In this document: piece by piece, positions 41,415 to 48,985 of the stretch | How positions within the stretch are numbered: the first letter of the stretch is position 1 | Layout of the letters: every line of letters starts with the position of its first letter | Assembly (NCBI GenBank): GCA_023416585.1 | Contig: JAEZHM010000018.1 | Coordinates: forward strand, 38,417 to 102,416 | Source of the DNA: Bacillota bacterium | Lineage (GTDB): Bacteria > Bacillota > Clostridia > Christensenellales > Aristaeellaceae | Reading direction: 5' to 3' | Length of the DNA: 64,000 nucleotides | The notes under the pieces: generated by a model | Seen by the model: the letters and a program-made list of their open reading frames with translations, nothing else | Told to the model about the DNA's origin: nothing | Database searches by the model: none | Position numbers and translations under genes: made by a program

Positions 41415-42680
41415 TCACCCTTGCACGGTGGGCTTCGCATCTTCCTTATTTTCAGGCAGCACGATACGCACCTGCATCACCCTTCGTTTCCATACGCGGG
41501 TAGCCTGCACCTTGATACCGGTAATTTCAAAACCTTCCCCCACCTTGGGGATTTGACCCATCTCTTCGGCTACCCAACCGCCTACTGTATCCGCCTCGTA
41601 TTCTTTGTCGATATGGATCAATTCCAAAATTTCCTTCAGATCGGCGCCGCCGTCCACAAGCAGGCTCCCGTCTTCCTGGCGCTGCACCGTTTCCGTTACA
41701 TCGTCATGCTCGTCATAAATTTCCCCTACCAGTTCCTCCAGAACATCCTCCAGTGTCACAATGCCTTCCGTGCCTCCGAACTCGTCCAGGATCACGGCCA
41801 TGTGGTTTTTGCTGCTTTGCAATAGTTGCAAAAGCTTTGTAATCTTCAGTGTGGCCGGCGCGTACAAGGCAGGCTTCATCATATCCGCCATGCTGGTTTT
41901 ACCGGCATGTGTTCCTGCGTAATAATCCTTTTCATGCAGGATGCCTATGATATCATCCATCGTTTCCCTGTACACAGGCAGGCGGGAATAGCCGTACTCC
42001 AGAAATGTCTGTGCCGCCGCCTCCACAGTGCATTCCGTGGAAAGGCCTACCACATCCACCCGGGGAGTAAGTATGTCCCGTGTGTCCAAATCGGTAAACT
42101 CAATAGCGGAACGGATCAGTTCACTCTCATGCTCGTCCATATCGCCTTCGCTCTGAGCCTCATCCACCATGGTGATCAATTCATCCTCGATCATGGGCGG
42201 TTCTTCCTGCGGCTTTGTTACTTTGCCCATCAGCAGCCGCCACAGGCCATACAGCCAATACAGCGGCACAAGTACCGTCATCAGCGCTTTCACAACGGAA
42301 GCAAAGCGCATGACCAGTTTCTCCGGCTCATCCTTTGCAATGGCCTTGGGTATTGCTTCACTAATGAGATAGATGGCAGTTACCATGCCTGCCATAGACA
42401 ACGTAAGCACGGCACCGCTTGATACACTCGTCAAAAGAGCAGCGCTGAATGATACGGCAAGGATCATATTCAAGCGCCCACCCAGCAGTATGACGGGATG
42501 CAGCCTTTCATGCTCCATTAAGGCATAGGCCTTTTCCGCTTGCATATTCCCGCCAAAGGCCAGCCCTTTCAGGCGGGGACGGTTCAATTCATCCACCGCA
42601 GCCTGGACAGCGGAGAAAAATGCAGACAGCAAAGTACACAGCACAATGGCTGCTACCAGCGGGAAAGCGCTAAGGTTCAT
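41415..42680 (-). CDS. CNNM/CorC (HlyC-like) membrane protein with CBS pair
   Basis: This 421-residue protein has a DUF21/CNNM membrane domain (about 1-150, four helices), a CBS pair at about 200-320 (DILTPRVDVVGL, then VILDEFGGTEGIVTLEDVLEELVGEI split between repeats) and a C-terminal CorC_HlyC domain (DTVGGWVAEEMGQIPKVGEGF). Relatives move or sense Mg2+ or other cations. The ATG at 42680 has GAAAGGA 9-10 bases upstream. The long leader holds a strong terminator hairpin, so the gene is probably controlled by attenuation. Confidence 0.9.
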   Translation of the reverse strand: MNLSAFPLVAAIVLCTLLSAFFSAVQAAVDELNRPRLKGLAFGGNMQAEKAYALMEHERLHPVILLGGRLNMILAVSFSAALLTSVSSGAVLTLSMAGMVTAIYLISEAIPKAIAKDEPEKLVMRFASVVKALMTVLVPLYWLYGLWRLLMGKVTKPQEEPPMIEDELITMVDEAQSEGDMDEHESELIRSAIEFTDLDTRDILTPRVDVVGLSTECTVEAAAQTFLEYGYSRLPVYRETMDDIIGILHEKDYYAGTHAGKTSMADMMKPALYAPATLKITKLLQLLQSSKNHMAVILDEFGGTEGIVTLEDVLEELVGEIYDEHDDVTETVQRQEDGSLLVDGGADLKEILELIHIDKEYEADTVGGWVAEEMGQIPKVGEGFEITGIKVQATRVWKRRVMQVRIVLPENKEDAKPTVQG

Positions 42681-42864
42681 GAATTTTTTTCCTTTCTTCT
42701 CTTAACCATAAAACATGTCCCGATATTTGGGGCAAGCAAAAAGCGCACAGGCAAAACAACTCCCGCGTTTTGCGCCGGTGCGCCGATAGACATGGCCCTT
42801 ATTCCTATGTCAGGCTGTATGGGACTGGGAGGTTCGTCCAAGATGTACACCTCTATGTTAGAAT
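42681..42864 (-). promoter_or_regulatory. Long leader with attenuator, unidentified riboswitch candidate
   Basis: Transcription from the promoter at 42871-42899 should begin near 42864 and pass about 80 bases of potentially structured RNA. This includes GAGGT/ACCTC and GACAT/ATGTC stems. It then meets a strong intrinsic terminator at 42738-42783 that lies 58 bases before the CNNM start. The region does not match M-box, yybP-ykoY or fluoride riboswitches as I know them. A 37-codon ORF starting near 42792 crosses the terminator and overlaps the CNNM ATG. Confidence 0.5.
42738..42783 (-). terminator. Leader terminator upstream of the CNNM gene
   Basis: On the reverse strand, GCGCAC pairs with GTGCGC and GCAAAAC with GTTTTGC around a small internal loop. 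The stem is followed at once by TTTTT. Confidence 0.75.
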
Positions 42865-42870
42865 AATAAG

Positions 42871-42899
42871 ATTGTAGCACATATTTCATGCAAATGCAA
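42871..42899 (-). promoter_or_regulatory. Promoter of the CNNM gene
   Basis: On the reverse strand, TTGCAT, 17 bases, TACAAT. Confidence 0.6.
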
Positions 42900-42935
42900 A
42901 TGGCCTTCCAGCCGCTGCCAGCAAGGCATTCCGGT

Positions 42936-42964
42936 TTGACAGTTCTTGTTGCATATGCTATAAT
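42936..42964 (+). promoter_or_regulatory. Perfect consensus promoter of the decarboxylase subunit operon
   Basis: TTGACA, 17 bases, TATAAT (42959-42964), 45 bases before the start codon. It is back to back with the CNNM promoter; the -35 elements lie 37 bases apart. Confidence 0.9.
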
Positions 42965-43009
42965 AACGCAGTTTTTTGCGATACGAACTATAAAGGGGAG
43001 GACCGCACT

Positions 43010-44200
43010 ATGGGTGATGTGCTACGGGAGTTATTGTCAGGTGTCACCTATCTATTTTCGGCGGATGGCTGGAGAACGCTGGTTATGTTCCTAATCTCCG
43101 GCACCTTGATCTATCTGGCCATTAAGAAAGAGTATGAACCTGCCCTTTTATTGCCTATCGGTTTTGGCGCCATCCTGGCCAACCTGCCACCGGTGGCAGG
43201 AACCCTTATGCCTGCCGTTTTAGGTCCTGAAGGCTTTCTGACGGTGTTGTTCAATTCAGGCATCAAAAACGAATTGTTTCCCCTGTTGATCTTTATCGCC
43301 GTCGGCGCCATGTGCGACTTCACACCGCTGCTGAAGGAACCATCCATGATTTTCTTCGGCGCGGCGGCGCAGTTCGGCATTTTTGCTACCTTCCTGCTCT
43401 CCCTGCTTCTGCTGCCCTTGGTCATACCCGGCGCCCCCCACGATTTGATACTCAGGCTGGCCTCCGCTATCGGCATTATTGGCGCGGCAGACGGCCCAAC
43501 GACGCTTTATGTGGCAAACCACTTCCAGTTAGGCGATTATATAGCGCCTATCTCCGTGGCGGCCTACAGCTATATGTCCCTGGTACCCATCATCCAACCT
43601 CCTGTCATCAAGGCGCTGACCACCAAGGGCGAGCGCACCATCCGCATGGAGTATAAAGAAGAAAAAGCGCCCAAGGCTGCCTTGATCATCTTCCCCATCA
43701 TGGTCACCTTGGTGTCCGGCATCTTGGTGCCCATGAGCGCCCCCTTGATCGGAGCCCTCATGTTTGGTAACCTGCTCCGCGTATGCGGTGTGCTGGAGAG
43801 GCTGAACAAGGCCGCGCAGAACGAGCTGGCCAACATCGTCACCATCCTTTTGGGCCTCACCATCGGCGCCACCATGGTAGCCGACAAATTCCTGCAGTTG
43901 AACACTCTGCTCATTATGCTCCTTGGCCTGTTCGCCTTCGTGTTCGACACCGCCGGCGGCGTCCTCTTCGCCAAGTTCCTGAACCTGTTCCGCAAGGAAA
44001 AAATCAACCCCATGATCGGCGCAGCCGGTATTTCCGCCTTCCCCATGAGCGCCCGCGTCATTCAAAAAATGGCGAAAGAAGACGATCCCTACAACTTTGT
44101 TCTTATGCAGGCTATCAGCGCCAACGTGGCCGGCCAATTGGGTTCCGTCGTTGCCGGCGGCATGGTGATCACGCTGGTCAGCATGCTGCTTGCCCGCTGA
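43010..44200 (+). CDS. Sodium-pump decarboxylase beta subunit (OadB/GcdB/MmdB type)
   Basis: This 396-residue membrane protein has about nine helices and the family motif GIIGAADGPTTLYVANH at about 157-173, which holds the Asp needed for Na+ movement. LLPIGFGAILANLP near 45 and the C-terminal ISAFPMSARVIQKM also match. In the complex it carries out decarboxylation of the biotin-bound carboxyl group and exports Na+. Specificity (oxaloacetate, glutaconyl-CoA or methylmalonyl-CoA) is set by an alpha subunit that is not in this window. Confidence 0.93.
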   Translation: MGDVLRELLSGVTYLFSADGWRTLVMFLISGTLIYLAIKKEYEPALLLPIGFGAILANLPPVAGTLMPAVLGPEGFLTVLFNSGIKNELFPLLIFIAVGAMCDFTPLLKEPSMIFFGAAAQFGIFATFLLSLLLLPLVIPGAPHDLILRLASAIGIIGAADGPTTLYVANHFQLGDYIAPISVAAYSYMSLVPIIQPPVIKALTTKGERTIRMEYKEEKAPKAALIIFPIMVTLVSGILVPMSAPLIGALMFGNLLRVCGVLERLNKAAQNELANIVTILLGLTIGATMVADKFLQLNTLLIMLLGLFAFVFDTAGGVLFAKFLNLFRKEKINPMIGAAGISAFPMSARVIQKMAKEDDPYNFVLMQAISANVAGQLGSVVAGGMVITLVSMLLAR

Positions 44201-44234
44201 CCGCAAGGCTCAATAGAAAGAAGGATAGACGATC

Positions 44235-44426
44235 ATGTTCAAATGGCTGTTTGCTTCCGCCCTGGCTGAAAGCGCCGTGCCCGCCGCACAAACCACTGCC
44301 TTTTCCGATACGCTGATGGGCAAGGGGCTCATCACAACACTCTTTGGCTTGGCCGGCGTGTTCCTGGTACTGTTCATCTTCTTCCTGGCCATCAAATTGC
44401 TGCAAAGAATGAAAGAAAAAGAATGA
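44235..44426 (+). CDS. OadG-like gamma subunit of a sodium-pump decarboxylase
   Basis: This 63-residue protein has one helix at about 33-56 (LITTLFGLAGVFLVLFIFF) and a basic tail, matching the short OAD_gamma family that holds the complex together at the membrane. It lies 34 bases after the beta subunit. AAAGAAGG lies about 9-10 bases upstream. The pair lacks alpha and biotin carrier subunits here. Confidence 0.8.
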   Translation: MFKWLFASALAESAVPAAQTTAFSDTLMGKGLITTLFGLAGVFLVLFIFFLAIKLLQRMKEKE

Positions 44427-44432
44427 TCACAA

Positions 44433-44466
44433 AGGCGGGCGGCTTCATTGGCTGCCCGCCTATTTT
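44433..44466 (+). terminator. Intrinsic terminator
   Basis: An 11-bp stem with one G-T pair (AGGCGGGCGGC / GCTGCCCGCCT) and a 7-base loop, followed by ATTTTAT. Confidence 0.85.
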
Positions 44467-44593
44467 ATCTGCTTCACACTTTCTTGGCGATGGAACGGAA
44501 ACTATAAGTGAAAACCCAAAGTCATGTTTTGCTGGTTTGCATCAGCATGATGCAGCGTTCAGACATACATAAAGACAAACTGTGCATTTACCC

Positions 44594-44622
44594 TTTACAA
44601 GGCGTTCGTTTTGGCGTATAAA
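44594..44622 (+). promoter_or_regulatory. Promoter for the membrane protein/Usp pair
   Basis: TTTACA, 17 bases, TATAAA (44617-44622). Confidence 0.6.
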
Positions 44623-44678
44623 TAAAGCATAGGCGCATGCCGCCGCTTTTTTACGCATAGCATACGGAGGAATCAGCA

Positions 44679-45152
44679 TTGTATCAGACAATCGACTGGG
44701 AAGAAAACCGTCACCAGCTCAAGCGCCGTCTTCTTGCTCTTTTGATCCCCATGATACCCCTGCTGGCAGGCATCGTCGTTTCACTGCTGCCTAATATTCG
44801 TTTGCAGTGGTTGACGATCATGCTTACCATTCTGGGCGGCGCCATGGCCATCTTCTGCTACGGGATGTTTATTAGCCCTGTTGTAAGCTATGGCCGGCAT
44901 TTGAGGAATGTTCTGGAGGGACGGAAGAGGGAAACAACAGGCCGCCTGACCGAATTTGCAAGTCAGTCCTGCTTCCGGGAAGGCGTTGAGTATTATCCCA
45001 TGACCATCAATGTTGGCGACAAGGGTGAAGAAGAAGACGACAGGCTCTTTTATTACGACGTGCACAAGGGAATGCCGCCTTTTAAACCCGGCGACATGAT
45101 TACCGTTGTATCCCATGACAAGGCGGTGGCGGATATCCGCCGGGCAGAGTAG
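44679..45152 (+). CDS. Two-helix membrane protein of unknown function
   Basis: This 157-residue protein has two helices at about 18-38 and 46-68 and a soluble C-terminal domain of about 85 residues. That domain may be a small beta barrel (DRLFYYDVHKGMPPFKPGDMITVVSHDKAV), reminiscent of NfeD/OB-like tails. The start is TTG, 8 bases after GGAGG. It is followed 53 bases later by a Usp protein. Family not recognised. Confidence 0.65.
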   Translation: MYQTIDWEENRHQLKRRLLALLIPMIPLLAGIVVSLLPNIRLQWLTIMLTILGGAMAIFCYGMFISPVVSYGRHLRNVLEGRKRETTGRLTEFASQSCFREGVEYYPMTINVGDKGEEEDDRLFYYDVHKGMPPFKPGDMITVVSHDKAVADIRRAE

Positions 45153-45205
45153 GCTGGTGTTTTTTATGCCTGCCTGTCCTGTATGCCGAAAAGGAGTCTT
45201 TCTCC

Positions 45206-45592
45206 GTGCACGATATTAGACCCGTACTGGTCTGCGTAACCGGTCAAAAAACATGCGACAGACTTATTAAAGCAGGCGCGCAGCTTGCCGCACAACTTTC
45301 CGCACCGCTTCTGGTGGTGCATGTGGCTCCGGTAGGCGCGCCGCTGCTTGGCAGCTCCACCCAAAGCGAAGCCCTGAATTACCTTTATTCCTTGTCCTGC
45401 GAGGTTGGGGCAGAGATGGCGGTACTCCGTGCGCCGGACACGCTGGAAAGGCTCATCCAGTACGCTCAGGAGCAGCATGTGGCCCATATTGTGATTGGCG
45501 CAGGAAGGCCTGACGGCCCGGACCAAAGGGATGTCGCCTCTTTGCTTATGATACGTCTCCCCCATGTTCATGTTCATGTGGTCATTTTGTAA
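45206..45592 (+). CDS. Universal stress protein-like (KdpD Usp domain type)
   Basis: This 128-residue protein has the Usp alpha/beta pattern: VLVCVTGQKTCDRLIKAGAQLA at the N-terminus, LLVVHVAP at about 35, and HVAHIVIGAGRPDG near 92-105. It resembles the isolated Usp domain of KdpD sensor kinases, which binds nucleotides. No kinase is attached. The start is GTG, 9 bases after AAAGGAG. Confidence 0.78.
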   Translation: MHDIRPVLVCVTGQKTCDRLIKAGAQLAAQLSAPLLVVHVAPVGAPLLGSSTQSEALNYLYSLSCEVGAEMAVLRAPDTLERLIQYAQEQHVAHIVIGAGRPDGPDQRDVASLLMIRLPHVHVHVVIL

Positions 45593-45664
45593 GCAGCTCG
45601 ATGATCCGCCTGCAAAGCTTCCAGCTTCCTAAATAAACAAGCTAAATATATTATGATAACTCCA

Positions 45665-45700
45665 AAGACCGGCACATAATTGCTTATGCGCCGGTCTTCG
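45665..45700. terminator. Intrinsic terminator
   Basis: A perfect 9-bp stem AAGACCGGC / GCCGGTCTT, extended inside by CATAA/TTATG. T-rich flanks are modest. Confidence 0.7.
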
Positions 45701-45790
45701 CCATAGCTTGGTAAACAGAACTGAAATAAAATTACCGAGCCAAATGACACTTCCTGTTCTGCTTTCTAACAGAATTTTAATATAATATTA

Positions 45791-45820
45791 TTGACAATAG
45801 TGTGCGGCACACATTATAAT
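45791..45820 (+). promoter_or_regulatory. Promoter with PadR-type operator in the spacer
   Basis: TTGACA, 18 bases, TATAAT. The spacer holds GTGTGC-G-GCACAC (45800-45812), a perfect palindrome, well placed for repression by the PadR protein encoded next. Confidence 0.8.
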
Positions 45821-45838
45821 GATTTCGAGGTGATGTCA

Positions 45839-46180
45839 TTGGACGATTCCGTTCTCCTGAGCAATATCTTATTGGAAATGCGCCGCGGCACACTGACGCT
45901 GGCGGTGCTGAGCCAATTGAAAACACCCTGCTACGGCTATTCGCTTTTGCAGCGGCTGGAAGAAAAGCATACGACCATCGAGCCCGGTACGCTTTATCCG
46001 CTGCTGCGAAGGCTGGAATCGCAGGGCCTTCTGGAAAGCCGCTGGGATACAGCCGAAAGCCGCCCGCGTAAATATTACATGCTAAGCAGTCAAGGCATAG
46101 CGCTGTATGAAACGCTGAAAGTGGAATGGCATCATTTGTGTGAAGAAATGCAGACCCTTTTGAAGGAGGTTAAGTCATGA
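45839..46180 (+). CDS. PadR-family transcriptional regulator
   Basis: This 113-residue winged-helix protein matches PadR: RRGTLTLAVLSQLKTPCYGYSLLQRL, then EPGTLYPLLRRLESQGLLES and RPRKYYMLSSQG. The sequence GAGGTGAT at 45827-45834 matches anti-SD well and leads to the TTG at 45839; the ATG at 45833 lies within it. It overlaps the next gene by ATGA, as PadR regulators often do with HAAS-domain membrane proteins. Confidence 0.92.
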   Translation: MDDSVLLSNILLEMRRGTLTLAVLSQLKTPCYGYSLLQRLEEKHTTIEPGTLYPLLRRLESQGLLESRWDTAESRPRKYYMLSSQGIALYETLKVEWHHLCEEMQTLLKEVKS

Positions 46181-47187
46181 CATCTCTGATTGACCGCTAT
46201 GTGTATGACGTGACAAGGCGGCTTCCGGAAAAAAGCCGCCCCGATGTGGAAAAGGAACTGAGGGCCAATATTGCCGATATGCTGCCGGAAAACGCTTCCC
46301 AGGAGGATATAAGCCGCGTACTCACCTCCCTGGGCGATCCCGCAAAGTTGTCGGAGCAATACCGCACCCGGCCTAGGTTCCTGATCTCCCCTGCTGTCTT
46401 TGACGACTATTTGACGGTTTTGAAGCTGGTCATACCCATTCTGGCAGTTGTGTTTGTAGCGGTTCAGCTGTTTAGCGCGCTGACAGAAACGCCCATGGAC
46501 TTACGCTACGGGCAGGTGTTTGTATCTATCTTTACCGGTGCGCTGGGCAGCCTCTTTTCCGCCGTGACAAACGGCTTTTTATGGGTAACACTGGCTTTCG
46601 CCCTGGCGGAGTATTTTAACGGCATTCAGAAAAAGAAGGACTGGACCATAAAAGACCTGCCGGACATCCCGCCTGAAAACGCGGTGAAAATTTCCCGTGT
46701 GGAAACAGTCATCGGTATGGTGCTCTCCGCCATTTTTCTTGTCATGATGACGCGGTACCAACATCTCATAGCCTGGTTCGGATACGGGTTAAATGGCGTC
46801 AGCACGCCCTTGTTCTCAAGCCTGGCTGTATACCACTACGTTCCTTACCTGGTGGCGCTGACGGCCTGTTCCTGGGCTGTTGCATCAGTCAAACTCTACT
46901 ATGGCCGCTGGAATTTAGTCACAGCACTGCTCCATTCGCTTACCGCCATCGCCTGGGCGATAGCCTCCGTACTCTTCCTGCGCAGCCCCGATACTTTCAA
47001 TCCGGGGTTTATCGCAAGAGCTGCCGAAGCACTCAAGCTTGAAGCAACTATCATGAATGATTACTGGCAGCGCGGCATCCAAGTGCTGAGCATCTTAACG
47101 ATCATCGGCACCGTCATCGATATCCTCACCACCGTCTTCAAGGTGCGCAAGGGCAGAATCCTGCCCGATTTGCCCAGCCGCGCATAA
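46177..47187 (+). CDS. HAAS-domain membrane protein
   Basis: This 336-residue protein begins with a HAAS domain (IDRYVYDVTRRLPEKSRPDVEKELRANIADML, then LTSLGDPAKLSEQYR) within its first 60 residues. About six membrane helices follow. HAAS domains pair with PadR-type regulators, and the gene overlaps padR by 4 bases. It probably senses a membrane or envelope state; its role is unknown. Confidence 0.85.
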   Translation: MTSLIDRYVYDVTRRLPEKSRPDVEKELRANIADMLPENASQEDISRVLTSLGDPAKLSEQYRTRPRFLISPAVFDDYLTVLKLVIPILAVVFVAVQLFSALTETPMDLRYGQVFVSIFTGALGSLFSAVTNGFLWVTLAFALAEYFNGIQKKKDWTIKDLPDIPPENAVKISRVETVIGMVLSAIFLVMMTRYQHLIAWFGYGLNGVSTPLFSSLAVYHYVPYLVALTACSWAVASVKLYYGRWNLVTALLHSLTAIAWAIASVLFLRSPDTFNPGFIARAAEALKLEATIMNDYWQRGIQVLSILTIIGTVIDILTTVFKVRKGRILPDLPSRA

Positions 47188-47192
47188 CAGCC

Positions 47193-47681
47193 TTACCACC
47201 GGCACCCTTGAGCCAGCATTTGAACCATTTCCTCCAGCCCCTGTTTGTCCTGCGCATCAAAGCGGGAGAAGCGGGGGCTGTCAATATCCAAAACGCCAAC
47301 GATGGTGCCATTTGCACGGATGGGGACAACTATTTCTGAATTGGACGCGCTGTCGCAGGCAATGTGGCCGGGGAACTGATGCACATCCTCCACCAATTGT
47401 GTACTGTTCTGGGCCACTGCCGTGCCGCATACGCCTTTCCCAATGGGGATGCGAATGCAGGCAGGCTTGCCCTGGAACGGCCCAAGCTTAAGATCGCCAT
47501 CCATCATCAAATAAAAGCCCACCCAGTTGATATCCTGAAGGGCGCCATTTAAAAGTGCCGCCATGTTTGATAGGTGAGGCAATGGATGCGTTTCTCCCTC
47601 CATCAGCGCCGCAAGCTGCTTCTTCAAAAGCTCGTACATTTCCGTCTTGTTTGCAGGATAGGTTTCCTTAACTTCAATCAT
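47193..47681 (-). CDS. Free methionine-(R)-sulfoxide reductase (GAF domain)
   Basis: This 162-residue GAF-domain enzyme has the fRMsr signature GKGVCGTAVAQ and DVHQFPGHIACDSAS, then SEIVVPI. The three redox cysteines are at about 75, 85 and 109, with the same 10 and 24 spacing as in the E. coli enzyme. It reduces free Met-R-sulfoxide with thioredoxin. The start at 47681 has GGGAG about 9 bases upstream. Confidence 0.93.
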   Translation of the reverse strand: MIEVKETYPANKTEMYELLKKQLAALMEGETHPLPHLSNMAALLNGALQDINWVGFYLMMDGDLKLGPFQGKPACIRIPIGKGVCGTAVAQNSTQLVEDVHQFPGHIACDSASNSEIVVPIRANGTIVGVLDIDSPRFSRFDAQDKQGLEEMVQMLAQGCRW

Positions 47682-47845
47682 GGTGATCTGCTCCCTTATG
47701 CCATATTCCTGACGGCTTATTCTATCATAAAGCCTGTGTGCAATCATAGGTCCTTTCTTGCAAAGAAGATGGCAAGCGCTTATACTGTTTCTATGCGCCG
47801 GTGAGGCGGTAAATAGTTACCAAGGAAAAAGCAGAGGTATTTGCA

Positions 47846-48916
47846 ATGAGTGAGCATCTTACCCTGGGCCAGCCCTTCCCAACCCTGGGCGCGCGGATCA
47901 TTTATGCGTACCTGGCCTCCTATCCCGAATTCGTTCCGCCGCCGGATGAATCAGATCCGGAATCCCAACGCCAGCTTCATTCGTTCTTCCATGATATGAT
48001 CAATGATTGTTATCATAATCCGGAATGGATCGGCATGTCACAAGAACCGGACCGGTGCTTTGAGGAACGGTGGCATCTTAATAACCGGGATCCGGAATTG
48101 ATGGATGCCATGTTGAAAATCGAGAAGAAGTTCTTCGACTGGGTGGGCATTGTGCATAAGCTTGGCACAATGGGCGAGGTTCAGGGCGATGGTTTCTTTG
48201 TGCCCAGGTCCGCCTGGAAGCTTACCTCCAAAATGCTGGAGAAGTTTCATTCATTCGGCCTGCAAAGCGAAAGCATGCCGGACGGCATCCTCCTTAGCTG
48301 CAAAGCACATCCGGTTCTATTCCCGGCTCTAAAAAAGCGCAGCATCATTGCCCCGGGCCATGGCGGGCAGATTTCCTACTTGACCCGCTTTCTATTCGGC
48401 ACAGTCCCAGGCCACCCCTTTCGCGCCTCCCAAATGTTTGGCAAGCTCTATGATGATCCGGCATGGATTCATGATTTGGAATCTTTCTTTGAAAAGCTGG
48501 GTTATACATGCTCAAACGATGAAAGATGGCCTTCGGCAAGATGGGAAAAGGAATACCCCGGCAAAGAGCGCGGTTACCTGCACATCACCTTCCGCTGGCG
48601 GGACCGGCTGCAAATGTGCTACGAATTCCGTGTACCTTCTTTCAGGCTGCTGCTAAATTATTTTGATGAAATGGAGTACTCCCTGAAGGAGCTCTGCTTT
48701 ACCCGAACCAAGGTTTGCGACAACTGTGGCTACTGTACCCAAACAGACAAAAGCGGCCGGCGTCAAAAGTTGGCGCTGCCGCTGAAATACCCGGATGGCG
48801 TCATGCTCAAGTGCCCGCTTTGGCCATGGTTCTCCTGGAATGAACCGGATAGTGAAACTATAGCGAAGATGAAAAGGTTGTTCCTATTTGCAGAGGAAAA
48901 GCTGTACAGACTATAA
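47846..48916 (+). CDS. Conserved-looking protein of unknown function with a Cys cluster
   Basis: This 356-residue soluble protein matches no family I know. Aromatic and charged residues are frequent. A cluster CDNCGYCTQTDKSGRR at about residue 292 is followed by KCPLWPWFSW at about 323, giving three Cys plus one more, suited to a zinc ribbon. The remaining sequence looks alpha/beta with conserved-looking HITFRWRDRLQMCYEFRVPSF cut by turns. It has its own terminator. AGAGG lies about 10 bases before the ATG. Confidence 0.6.
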   Translation: MSEHLTLGQPFPTLGARIIYAYLASYPEFVPPPDESDPESQRQLHSFFHDMINDCYHNPEWIGMSQEPDRCFEERWHLNNRDPELMDAMLKIEKKFFDWVGIVHKLGTMGEVQGDGFFVPRSAWKLTSKMLEKFHSFGLQSESMPDGILLSCKAHPVLFPALKKRSIIAPGHGGQISYLTRFLFGTVPGHPFRASQMFGKLYDDPAWIHDLESFFEKLGYTCSNDERWPSARWEKEYPGKERGYLHITFRWRDRLQMCYEFRVPSFRLLLNYFDEMEYSLKELCFTRTKVCDNCGYCTQTDKSGRRQKLALPLKYPDGVMLKCPLWPWFSWNEPDSETIAKMKRLFLFAEEKLYRL

Positions 48917-48931
48917 AATCGCATAGAAGCA

Positions 48932-48968
48932 ATAATGCGGCAGGGGAAAATTCCCTGCCGCATTATCT
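48932..48968. terminator. Bidirectional terminator
   Basis: An ATAATGCGGCAGGG arm pairs with CCCTGCCGCATTAT between convergent genes, with A-rich and T-rich flanks. Confidence 0.88.
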
Positions 48969-48985
48969 TATCCTCCCTAACAGAG

